DNA from: an uncultured Psychroserpens sp.
Lineage (GTDB): Bacteria > Bacteroidota > Bacteroidia > Flavobacteriales > Flavobacteriaceae
Assembly: GCF_947501425.1 (NCBI RefSeq)
Contig: NZ_CANMVN010000006.1
Span: 186,001 to 250,000 of the forward strand
DNA: 64,000 nt
Direction: 5' to 3'
The notes beneath the pieces are model-generated. The model had not been told where the DNA came from. It saw only the letters and a program-made list of their open reading frames with translations, and searched no databases. Every line of letters begins with the position of its first letter. Position 1 is the first letter of the stretch. Both the position numbers and the translations under genes were made by a program. Shown here one piece after another: positions 25,475 to 33,267 of the stretch.

Positions 25475-26353
25475 TTAATCCTTACCAGCTTTAAATAAAA
25501 ATGATTTTTCTTCTTTGGTTAAACTATCATAACCGCTTTTACTAATTTTATCTAAGATAAGGTCGACTTTTTTCTGATTATTAAACTCATTAAACTCCTC
25601 TTTATTATGACCAGCAAAAGGTTTCTTTTTATTTTTATGAACGGTCTTTAGTGTCGATTTCGGTTTAAACAGATTAGCAATACTATCCATAAATTTTCCA
25701 AATCCAACACCAATGTCTTTACCTTTTAATAATTGAGTAGCGTAGATATAACCTAGTAAACTACCACCTAAATGAGCTACTCTACCGCCTTGGTTAGCAC
25801 CTGTAAAAAATCCTAATAGATCAAACACAACAATAGCAACACCAATATACCAAAGCTTGATCTTTACAGTAAAAAACTGAGCTTCTCTGTAAGGCATGTA
25901 AGCACAAATAAAAATAAGTAAAGCATTAACACCTGCGGAAGCACCAACTAAGGGACCAACATTATTAGTAAATATAGATGGGAATACACTATGAAGTAGT
26001 AAATAGGCAAAACCACCAATGATTATACCTAAGAAATAGATATTTAAAGATTGTTTTCTCGGAAATAAATTAACCATAGTTCTCGATATAAAATAAAGAA
26101 CCAACATGTTAAATAACAGATGAAAAAGCCCATAATGTGTAAAACCATAAGTTATAATCGACCATGGTTTAACAATAAAACTTGAAAAGTTATTAGGAAG
26201 TTCCAACCACTCAAGTGAGTAAGCTCGTGGAATACGTCGTATTACGGTTAGCAACCAACCAATGAAAAATACTAAAACATTAAGTGCTATAATTTTTTCA
26301 AAAACGTTTAAATGTTTTAGCTTGTCTTTAATGTCGTGTGTTAACGATGTCAT
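25475..26353 (-). CDS. Rhomboid family intramembrane serine protease (second of a pair)
   Basis: About 292 residues with six membrane helices. The catalytic serine is in GASAGVNALL and the histidine in VAHLGGSLLG; a HYGLFHLLFNMLVLYF block supplies the oxyanion asparagine region. A basic C-terminal tail (TLKTVHKNKKKPFAGHNKEE) is soluble. The ATG at 26353 gives a 4-base ATGA overlap with the upstream rhomboid gene; one at 26362 is also possible. Substrates are unknown. Confidence 0.9.
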   Translation of the reverse strand: MTSLTHDIKDKLKHLNVFEKIIALNVLVFFIGWLLTVIRRIPRAYSLEWLELPNNFSSFIVKPWSIITYGFTHYGLFHLLFNMLVLYFISRTMVNLFPRKQSLNIYFLGIIIGGFAYLLLHSVFPSIFTNNVGPLVGASAGVNALLIFICAYMPYREAQFFTVKIKLWYIGVAIVVFDLLGFFTGANQGGRVAHLGGSLLGYIYATQLLKGKDIGVGFGKFMDSIANLFKPKSTLKTVHKNKKKPFAGHNKEEFNEFNNQKKVDLILDKISKSGYDSLTKEEKSFLFKAGKD

Positions 26354-27144
26354 CGATCCCAACGGTTTTTATTAAACTGTGTTTTTTTCCAATAGCTAAA
26401 AATTAAGAATCCTGTTAATGCTCCACCAACGTGAGCCCAATGTCCTATGTTAAATCCAAACATTGAACTTCCACCAGTAAATCCAGATATAATCTCATAG
26501 CCTAATAATAATGGAATAAAATATTTTGCTTTTATAGGTATAGGTAAAAAGATTAGCATCAATGAGCTATTTGGAAAAGACATTCCGAAAGCAACTAATA
26601 AACCCATTAGTGCTCCCGATGCACCAAGACTCGGACCATTAAATAAGCTATTCAATGTTGAGACCTTTTCTTCTCCAACAATAGTATTCCATTCAACATA
26701 GAATTTCCCTTCATTTAAAATACCAGTAATAGAATCCATAGTATATTTCCCACTATCAATTAAAGAACTTGTGATGGTATAAAAGTTATAATAATCGATA
26801 GCAAGTGGTAAGATTGTCGCACCAAGACCGCATGAGAAATAAAAGATCAAGAATTTATTTCTTCCCCACATTTGTTCTAATGGCGACCCGAACATCCAGA
26901 CTCCTAACATATTAAAGAGAATGTGAAATATAAATATCGATGCACCTCCATTCATGCCGACATAAGAAGCGTGCATGAACATGTGCGTAAAAATTTGCCA
27001 TGGTTTAAAACTATCATTCATTGGAAAATGCATAGCAAATAGATCTGTAAATACATCTCCATATTGACCTATAACAATGGTTCCAATCCAAAATATGACA
27101 TTTAGGATGATAATATGTTTTACCGTATCAGTTATTCTCATCAT
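26350..27144 (-). CDS. Rhomboid family intramembrane serine protease (first of a pair)
   Basis: 264 residues, six membrane helices. The catalytic serine lies in LGASGALMGLLVAFG and the histidine in HWAHVGGALTGF; FHILFNMLGVWMFG is the helix-2 block. Both proteases of the tandem keep their active-site residues but differ greatly elsewhere, so the duplication is old. The gene begins 6 bases after the end of mutL on the same strand. Confidence 0.9.
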   Translation of the reverse strand: MMRITDTVKHIIILNVIFWIGTIVIGQYGDVFTDLFAMHFPMNDSFKPWQIFTHMFMHASYVGMNGGASIFIFHILFNMLGVWMFGSPLEQMWGRNKFLIFYFSCGLGATILPLAIDYYNFYTITSSLIDSGKYTMDSITGILNEGKFYVEWNTIVGEEKVSTLNSLFNGPSLGASGALMGLLVAFGMSFPNSSLMLIFLPIPIKAKYFIPLLLGYEIISGFTGGSSMFGFNIGHWAHVGGALTGFLIFSYWKKTQFNKNRWDR

Positions 27145-27149
27145 AATCT

Positions 27150-29012
27150 TTACACGAATTTTTTATCAAAATCATCAACACTCATCGTGATGAATGTAAC
27201 TCTATTTGTAGGTGAAACTGATGGCTCTTTACACGCAAACAAACTATTGACCAAATGTTCTTGTTCTAATGGCGTTAATGATTGCCCTGTTTTAATCGCA
27301 AGACTTTTAGCCATCGACTTCGCTAAAAGGTCAGTCGCACTAAAATTACTGTCTGGTACTTCTTGTTCTACATCACTAATCAATTGCTCCAAAATAATAG
27401 AGACTTCGCTTTCTGGAACATTTACAGGAACACCTGTGATCTCAATGGCTTTATCCTTAAACGAGGAAAATATAAATCCAGTATGTTCTAAATCTTCTTT
27501 TAACTGCTGTAAAAGCTCCATTTCAGTGGAAGAAAACTCCAGTGTCAATGGAAATAGTAATTGCTGACTTACAGCTTCTTTTACTGTTAGATGCTTTAAA
27601 AACCCTTCGTATAGAATACGTTGATGCGCTCGATGCTGATCCAAGATCATCATACCCGATTTTATAGTGCTAATGATATATTTATTATGCAGCTGATATG
27701 TGGTTTGCGCAGACTCTACTTGCTTGTCTTCTGTAAATAGCGATGTGTGTTCTGGCTGACTCTCATATTCTACTTCACTAAAGTTTCGTTCTGTCTTGGT
27801 GCCTTTCGATTCTAATCCTACATATAAACTTTCCCATTGCCCAGCTGGCTCCTTTCTGTAAGATGTTGAGGATGAGCCAGCAGATTTGGACACAGATTTA
27901 TCCTCTTGAAACGGATTAAAACTTCGATCTACTTCTACTGTAGGAGTTGAGGCATGCTTGTTTTTATAATCGTAAGGCGTATCCAAATTATTATCACGCT
28001 CAAAATCCAAAACTGGCGCAATATTAAATTGTCCTAAACTATGTTTTACAGAGGAACGCAAAATAGCATATAGCGTGTGTTCATCATCAAACTTAATTTC
28101 GGTTTTTGTAGGATGTATGTTGATATCAATAGTTTTAGGATCTACCGTTAAATTCAAAAAATAACTTGGATGGCTTCCATCCTTAATCAAACCTTCATAG
28201 GCTGAATTGATAGCATGATTTAAATAAGCACTTTTTATAAAACGGTTATTGACAAAAAAGAATTGTTCGCTTTTAGTGCGCTTTGCAAATTCGGGTTTAC
28301 CAACAAATCCGGAAATTTTAAGTACTTCGGTTTCTTCTTCTACAGGAACTAGTTTTTCATTGGTTTTTCCTCCAAAAATATTAACCACTCGTTGTCTGTA
28401 ATTACTCACTGGAAGATTAAAATTCTCACTTCCATTGTGAAACATAGCAAATGTTATATCTGGATGTGCCAAAGCTACACGATGAAATTCATCAATGATA
28501 TGCCTAAGCTCTACAGTATTCGATTTTAAAAAGTTACGTCGTGCCGGAATATTAAAGAATAAGTTTTTAACTGACAGTGAGGTGCCTTTAGGCGTCACAG
28601 TCATCTCTTGATTTTTGATCGTACTACCTTCAATCTCTATGAGCGTTCCAAGCTCATCTTGCTCTTGCTTAGTTTTTAACTCCACATGCGCAATAGCAGC
28701 AATACTCGCTAGGGCTTCACCTCGAAACCCTTTTGTATTTATACTGAACAGGTCTTCCGCAGAACGTATTTTAGACGTCGCATGACGTTCAAAACTGAGT
28801 CGTGCATCAGTAACACTCATCCCCTTGCCATCGTCTATGACCTGAATTAAGGTTTTACCTGCATCTTTAATGATTAATTTTATAGAACTAGCGCCTGCAT
28901 CTATAGCGTTTTCTAATAATTCTTTAACAACCGAAGCTGGTCGTTGTACAACTTCACCTGCTGCAATTTGATTAGCAACATGATCTGGTAACAATTGAAT
29001 GATGTCTGACAT
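27150..29012 (-). CDS. mutL: DNA mismatch repair protein MutL
   Basis: 620 residues. The GHKL ATPase N-terminus has ENAIDAGASS, DDGKGM, RHATSKI and TKGFRGEALASI; a long variable linker (about 340-440) separates it from the dimerisation domain. MutL links MutS at a mismatch to strand removal. The usual endonuclease motif DQHA(x)2E(x)4E reads DQHRAHQRILYE, without its first glutamate, and the C-terminus lacks a clear CPHGRP motif, so nicking activity is doubtful. It overlaps the upstream small gene by one base. Confidence 0.93.
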   Translation of the reverse strand: MSDIIQLLPDHVANQIAAGEVVQRPASVVKELLENAIDAGASSIKLIIKDAGKTLIQVIDDGKGMSVTDARLSFERHATSKIRSAEDLFSINTKGFRGEALASIAAIAHVELKTKQEQDELGTLIEIEGSTIKNQEMTVTPKGTSLSVKNLFFNIPARRNFLKSNTVELRHIIDEFHRVALAHPDITFAMFHNGSENFNLPVSNYRQRVVNIFGGKTNEKLVPVEEETEVLKISGFVGKPEFAKRTKSEQFFFVNNRFIKSAYLNHAINSAYEGLIKDGSHPSYFLNLTVDPKTIDINIHPTKTEIKFDDEHTLYAILRSSVKHSLGQFNIAPVLDFERDNNLDTPYDYKNKHASTPTVEVDRSFNPFQEDKSVSKSAGSSSTSYRKEPAGQWESLYVGLESKGTKTERNFSEVEYESQPEHTSLFTEDKQVESAQTTYQLHNKYIISTIKSGMMILDQHRAHQRILYEGFLKHLTVKEAVSQQLLFPLTLEFSSTEMELLQQLKEDLEHTGFIFSSFKDKAIEITGVPVNVPESEVSIILEQLISDVEQEVPDSNFSATDLLAKSMAKSLAIKTGQSLTPLEQEHLVNSLFACKEPSVSPTNRVTFITMSVDDFDKKFV

Positions 29013-29299
29013 TAGCGATTAATAGAAAATATGGATAGGTCGAAATCTATGATGAACAAAAAGACTAGAATTAAAACACCAATAATGATTAGCACACGTC
29101 GATTAGCGCCACTCTTGTCACTATTGTATTTGTAATCTTCAACAGCATTGTTGAGCTTTGTTTTCAATCCCTTATTATCACCTGCTGTAACTCGAAAATC
29201 GTCAAACTTATGCTTGAGTTCAAAAGGATTACCTTCTCCCTTGTAATAACGAGGCTGGTAATTGTAACGCTTGTTTTTTCTTGTATTTAAAATTCCCAT
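29012..29299 (-). CDS. Small tail-anchored membrane protein, paralogue A
   Basis: 95 residues. The N-terminus is basic (NTRKNKRYNYQPRYYKGEGN), the middle is charged, and a membrane helix (VLIIIGVLILVFLFIIDF) lies near the C-terminus, so most of the protein faces the cytoplasm. Related flavobacterial proteins are often labelled riboflavin synthase subunit beta in annotations, probably because they lie near ribH; nothing in the sequence supports that. It shares the KNKR(F/Y)NYxPR start with its neighbour. Confidence 0.75.
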   Translation of the reverse strand: MGILNTRKNKRYNYQPRYYKGEGNPFELKHKFDDFRVTAGDNKGLKTKLNNAVEDYKYNSDKSGANRRVLIIIGVLILVFLFIIDFDLSIFSINR

Positions 29300-29303
29300 A
29301 ATG

Positions 29304-29522
29304 CTATGATTTTTCGTAGTGAGTTAAAATAAACCATAGTGCAATTATCATACCTAAAACTACTAAAAGCACAGGAAGCGAAATGGTTCGCCGTTTTTTA
29401 TGCTTCCCTTGACCTCTTACAGATTCCCAGTGCGACTTAAGATCGTCGTCTTTTTGAGTGTCTTTAAGATGTCTTGGTATGTAATTAAAGCGTTTATTTT
29501 TACGCTGTTGAAACAAACTCAA
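29304..29522 (-). CDS. Small tail-anchored membrane protein, paralogue B
   Basis: 72 residues with the same plan as its neighbour: QRKNKRFNYIPRHLKD, a charged middle and a C-terminal helix (VLLVVLGMIIALWFIL). The gap between the two genes is 4 bases, so they are a tandem duplicate in one transcript with mutL. A TACTTTTG promoter -7 element lies on the minus strand at 29587-29580. Function unknown. Confidence 0.72.
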   Translation of the reverse strand: MSLFQQRKNKRFNYIPRHLKDTQKDDDLKSHWESVRGQGKHKKRRTISLPVLLVVLGMIIALWFILTHYEKS

Positions 29523-29677
29523 TACTCATCTAGTCTCTGAGCATATTTAAAACCTATCGAATATACTCATGTTATATTTCAAAAGTACAGAATTTACTAG
29601 GAAAATAGACCTTTTAAGTCCTAAAAATTGTTAACAAATAGTAGTTTCTTCGGAAATTTTAAAAGCAAATACAATGG

Positions 29678-30163
29678 CTATTTGTTTCGACGTAGATCAG
29701 CCATTTTGATAGCAGCTATAGCAGCTTCAGTGCCTTTATTACCATGCTTTCCTCCTGAACGGTCAATAGATTGCTGCATGGTATTGTCTGTTAACACACA
29801 GAAAATAACAGGTGTTTCGCTATTGACATTTAGATCTTTGATGCCTTGAGTAACACCTTCACAAACAAAATCGAAGTGTTTGGTTTCTCCTTGTATCACA
29901 CATCCAATAGCAATTACTGCATCTACTTGATGCTTAATCATATGCTTACAACCATAGATAAGTTCAAAACTTCCAGGCACATCCCATTTCAGAATGTTAT
30001 TAGGTAAAGCACCACAGTCAATTAGTGCATCGTAAGCGCCTTGAAAAAGACCATTTGTAATAGTGTCATTCCATTCAGAAACAACAATCCCAAACCGAAA
30101 ATTCTTCGCGTTTGGGATCGTGTCTTTATCGTAGTTTGATAGATTATGATTTGCAGTTGCCAT
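29678..30163 (-). CDS. ribH: 6,7-dimethyl-8-ribityllumazine synthase
   Basis: 161 residues of lumazine synthase, which joins the ribityl pyrimidine and the four-carbon dihydroxybutanone phosphate in riboflavin synthesis and forms large cytosolic capsids. Motifs are FGIVVSEWNDTIT, VPGSFELIYGCK, AIGCVIQGETKHFDFV (with the catalytic histidine) and GGKHGNKGTEAA. It follows the TPR gene by 19 bases on the same strand. Confidence 0.95.
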   Translation of the reverse strand: MATANHNLSNYDKDTIPNAKNFRFGIVVSEWNDTITNGLFQGAYDALIDCGALPNNILKWDVPGSFELIYGCKHMIKHQVDAVIAIGCVIQGETKHFDFVCEGVTQGIKDLNVNSETPVIFCVLTDNTMQQSIDRSGGKHGNKGTEAAIAAIKMADLRRNK

Positions 30164-30182
30164 AATGCTTCAAATTAATTAA

Positions 30183-30962
30183 TTATTTGCTAGCTTCTGC
30201 TCTACCAATAAATGTCTCAATATTTGTAGCTTGATCTGATAATGAAAAATCAGATTTAATTCGTTTGTAATACTCTAAGGCTTTTTCTGAGTTACCTAAA
30301 GTCTGTGCTACATTGGCTGCTTTAAATAAATATAAAGGTGCTGTATAGCTATTATCACCAGCAGCTTTAATTGCTTGCTCGTAATATTCTAAGGCTTCAG
30401 GTAATTGCTCTAACTGAACGAAAGCATCTCCTAAACCTCCTTTAGCAATCGGACTTAAGGCATTGTCATCACTACTAAAACCACTTAAATACTTTACAGC
30501 ATTTGTGTAATCTTTAGTATTTAAATACGCCATACCAGCATAGTAGTTTGCTAAATTTCCAGCAGGTGTTCCACTGTATTGGTCTGCAATTTCTACCATA
30601 CCAAATTTACCTTCTCCTCCTTTAAGAGCCAGATTATATAAAGAATCTTTTCCTGTCGCTGCGTTTACAGCTTCATCAAAATACTTTTGTGCAGTGTACA
30701 TCTCATTCATTGCTTCTTCAGCCTTTGGCTCTGCAATGTATTTGTTGTATCCTAAGTACCCAAGAACAATCAATGCTGCTAATCCTACAACAACAAAAAT
30801 CCCTTTCTGATTCTTAGCAACCCAATCCTCTGCTTTGTTAGCACTTTCATCTAAAGTATTAAATACTTCAGCTGTTGTTGAGTCTTGTTCTAAAACGTCT
30901 ATCTTTTCGCCTTTTTCCTTAATTGGCTTCGGCTTATATCCTCTTTTCTTATATGTTGCCAT
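30183..30962 (-). CDS. Membrane-anchored tetratricopeptide-repeat protein (YfgM-like)
   Basis: 259 residues. A basic N-terminus (KKRGYKPKPIKEKGEK) of about 60 residues precedes one membrane helix (GIFVVVGLAALIVLGYLGY), and the periplasmic part carries helical TPR-type repeats (AGMAYLNTKDYTNAVKYLSG, PEALEYYEQAIKAAGD, SEKALEYYKRIKSD). The layout is that of YfgM-like proteins, which bind chaperones or the Sec translocon; the partner here is unknown. It is divergent from recF. Confidence 0.85.
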   Translation of the reverse strand: MATYKKRGYKPKPIKEKGEKIDVLEQDSTTAEVFNTLDESANKAEDWVAKNQKGIFVVVGLAALIVLGYLGYNKYIAEPKAEEAMNEMYTAQKYFDEAVNAATGKDSLYNLALKGGEGKFGMVEIADQYSGTPAGNLANYYAGMAYLNTKDYTNAVKYLSGFSSDDNALSPIAKGGLGDAFVQLEQLPEALEYYEQAIKAAGDNSYTAPLYLFKAANVAQTLGNSEKALEYYKRIKSDFSLSDQATNIETFIGRAEASK

Positions 30963-30981
30963 AATTCTGTATTTGTGCCCG

Positions 30982-30989
30982 CAAAAATA
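30982..30989 (-). promoter_or_regulatory. Promoter -7 element of the TPR-ribH unit
   Basis: Minus-strand TATTTTTG matches TAnnTTTG 20 bases before the TPR start. The -33 position is only T-rich. Confidence 0.45.
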
Positions 30990-31083
30990 AAATTTTTATT
31001 GGGATTTAAAAGGTAAATTATTTGTTATTTTTACTTCCTGTTACAATAAACACGACCAAATACCAATATTCTCTATTAGTTTT

Positions 31084-32163
31084 ATGATTTTAAACACGTT
31101 AAGCTTAGTTAATTACAAAAATTTTGAAAGTCAGGATTTTGAATTTGATGCTAAAATTAACTGTTTTGTCGGTTCTAACGGTGTTGGTAAAACCAATGCG
31201 CTAGACGCTATCTATCATTTATCCTTCGGAAAAAGTTACTTTAATCCTGTAGCGACGCAAAATATTAAGCACAACGAAGACTTCTTTGTGGTGGATGGTA
31301 TTTTCACCAAAAACGATAAAACCGAAAAGATCGTTGTTTCGTTAAAACGCGGACAAAAGAAAATGATCAAGCGCAACGCCAAAGCCTACGAAAAATTTAG
31401 TGATCATATTGGATTTATTCCTCTAGTCATCATCTCTCCTGCTGATCGTGACCTGATTATTGAAGGTAGTGATACCAGACGAAAGTTTATTGACAGTGTC
31501 ATCTCTCAAAGCGATAAAACTTACCTTAATAACCTGATCAGTTACAATAAAGTATTATCTCAGCGTAATGCCTTACTCAAATATTTTGCACTTAATAATA
31601 CCTTTAATGCACAAACCTTAGAGGTCTATAACGAGCAATTACACACCTACGGAACCGAGATTTTCAAAACACGTGATGAATTTCTAAAAGTCTTTATTCC
31701 TATTTTTAAAGCTCGCTATCAGGCTATTAGTAACGGCAATGAAGAGGTTAACTTAGTCTATAAAAGTGATCTATTTGATGATGATTTAAATTCGCTATTG
31801 GCCAAAGTCATTAATAAAGACAAGGCATTACAATACACCAGTGTTGGTATTCATAAGGATGACCTTAATTTCCAAATTGAAACTTACCCGATTAAAAAAT
31901 TCGGAAGTCAGGGCCAACAGAAATCGTTTTTGATTGCACTGAAACTCGCTCAATTCGATTTTATCAAACAACAAAGTGGTGTCACACCCTTATTATTACT
32001 GGATGATATTTTTGACAAACTGGATGAAAACCGAGTGGCTCAGATTATCAGTTTGGTGGATAATGACGATTTCGGACAACTATTCATTAGTGATACACAT
32101 GCTGAGCGTACTGAAGATGTCGTGAAGCAAATTCACCAATCTTATAAAATATTTAAACTATGA
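31084..32163 (+). CDS. recF: DNA replication and repair protein RecF
   Basis: 359 residues of an SMC-like ATPase. Walker A is [18 protein letters not shown], the signature [20 protein letters not shown], and Walker [13 protein letters not shown]. RecF with RecO and RecR loads RecA at single-strand gaps. It overlaps a lipoprotein gene by 4 bases, and a DUF721 gene comes next; that trio is common in flavobacteria. Confidence 0.95.
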   Translation: MILNTLSLVNYKNFESQDFEFDAKINCFVGSNGVGKTNALDAIYHLSFGKSYFNPVATQNIKHNEDFFVVDGIFTKNDKTEKIVVSLKRGQKKMIKRNAKAYEKFSDHIGFIPLVIISPADRDLIIEGSDTRRKFIDSVISQSDKTYLNNLISYNKVLSQRNALLKYFALNNTFNAQTLEVYNEQLHTYGTEIFKTRDEFLKVFIPIFKARYQAISNGNEEVNLVYKSDLFDDDLNSLLAKVINKDKALQYTSVGIHKDDLNFQIETYPIKKFGSQGQQKSFLIALKLAQFDFIKQQSGVTPLLLLDDIFDKLDENRVAQIISLVDNDDFGQLFISDTHAERTEDVVKQIHQSYKIFKL

Positions 32164-32579
32164 GACCATTTATACTCGTATTCCTTTTGATGAGTTTTAC
32201 CAGCTGCTCACCAGATCCTACAACATTTGTAACACATATTGAAGGCTACTGGGAAATTGATGAAGTCACACTTAGCGATGGTACAAAACGCGATTACAAT
32301 TATAATGACACTATCGATTATATTGAAGTCACAGACAGCCTAACAGGTTTCAGAAAGAAGCTTAAACCTAATCTTACTGGTAAGTTCGAAACCTCTAAGG
32401 ATGCAGAATCGTTCCGAATAAAAATAGAGAATGATAGCCTAAATATCTATTACGAAACGCCTTATGCAAATTGGAAAGAAACGGTTTTAAATGCCAACGA
32501 AACGCAATTACTCATTATTAATAATACCAATAAAGATGTGTATCTTTATAAACGCTACCAACCTTTAGAATTAGACTAA
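32160..32579 (+). CDS. Small putative lipoprotein
   Basis: 139 residues with a lipoprotein signal ending at [11 protein letters not shown], followed by one small beta-rich domain ([19 protein letters not shown], then [16 protein letters not shown]) in the manner of lipocalin-like envelope lipoproteins. No function can be assigned. It overlaps recF by 4 bases and the DUF721 gene by one base, so it is made with the recombination protein without an obvious link. Confidence 0.78.
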   Translation: MRPFILVFLLMSFTSCSPDPTTFVTHIEGYWEIDEVTLSDGTKRDYNYNDTIDYIEVTDSLTGFRKKLKPNLTGKFETSKDAESFRIKIENDSLNIYYETPYANWKETVLNANETQLLIINNTNKDVYLYKRYQPLELD

Positions 32580-32875
32580 TGGCAAAACGACAAAATGATC
32601 ATTTACCAATAAGCGATATCCTCAAAGAATTTGTTGATACCAATAAGCTACAAAAAGGCTTAGATAAGGTTGACGTGAGAGATGCATGGACCAAAATGAT
32701 GGGAAATGGCGTTAATAACTACACCACAGATATCAAGTTAGACAAAGACACGCTGTATGTCTCGCTTAGTTCTAGTGTACTCCGTGAAGAATTGAGCTAC
32801 GGAAAACAAAAAATCATCGATATGCTCAACGAATCTGTTGGTAAGGAAGTGATTAAAAAGTTGGTTTTAAGGTAA
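32579..32875 (+). CDS. DUF721 family protein
   Basis: 98 residues of the DUF721 (DciA-like) family: ISDILKEFVDTNKLQKGLDKVDVRDAW, MGNGVNNYT and the closing LREELSYGKQKIIDMLNESVG block. DciA proteins load or regulate the replicative helicase in many bacteria; the flavobacterial short form may or may not do so. It is the last gene of the recF run, with no spacer to the lipoprotein gene. Confidence 0.85.
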   Translation: MAKRQNDHLPISDILKEFVDTNKLQKGLDKVDVRDAWTKMMGNGVNNYTTDIKLDKDTLYVSLSSSVLREELSYGKQKIIDMLNESVGKEVIKKLVLR

Positions 32876-32885
32876 GATATACTAG

Positions 32886-33221
32886 ATAAAAAACATTCTC
32901 TTTGTTTGCTCAGCCAACAAACAACGTTCTAAAACTGCATCAGATTATTTTTCAGAAAAATTCTCATCATACAACTTTGATTCTACTGAAACAAATCACA
33001 AAATATGTCATAAAGAAGGTACACAGCCATTAACTGAAGACTTGATGGAATGGGCTGACTTAGTGATTGTAATGGAAGAAAAGCATCGGAAAATAATTAC
33101 TGAAAATGGAGGCTCTCATTTCAGAAAAAAAATAAAAGTACTCGCTATTCCAGACCGATTCAAATATTATCAAAACGATCTTATCGAATTATTAGTTTTG
33201 AAAGCTGAACCATTGTTTTAA
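32886..33221 (+). CDS. Low-molecular-weight tyrosine phosphatase-like protein with ATA as first codon
   Basis: From 32886 to the TAA at 33219 an open frame of 111 codons reads IKNILFVCSANKQRSKTASD at its start, the phosphatase loop C-x5-R-S of small phosphotyrosine phosphatase-like proteins. The codon at the usual start is ATA (ATG in related genes) and the codon three bases before it is TAG, so no standard start exists until an internal TTG and ATG near 33041. The frame is otherwise clean, with conserved LMEWADLVIVMEEKH and KVLAIPDRF. Either ATA is used, or the gene is newly dead. Confidence 0.7.
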   Translation: MKNILFVCSANKQRSKTASDYFSEKFSSYNFDSTETNHKICHKEGTQPLTEDLMEWADLVIVMEEKHRKIITENGGSHFRKKIKVLAIPDRFKYYQNDLIELLVLKAEPLF

Positions 33222-33267
33222 CTCTCGAAATAATTCAGTAAATTCAAGCTCTTAAAGTTCCAACCAT

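Noticed and set aside
29678-29849. Plus-strand ORF over ribH
   Set aside because: The minus-strand lumazine synthase is full length with all motifs, so this is a shadow.
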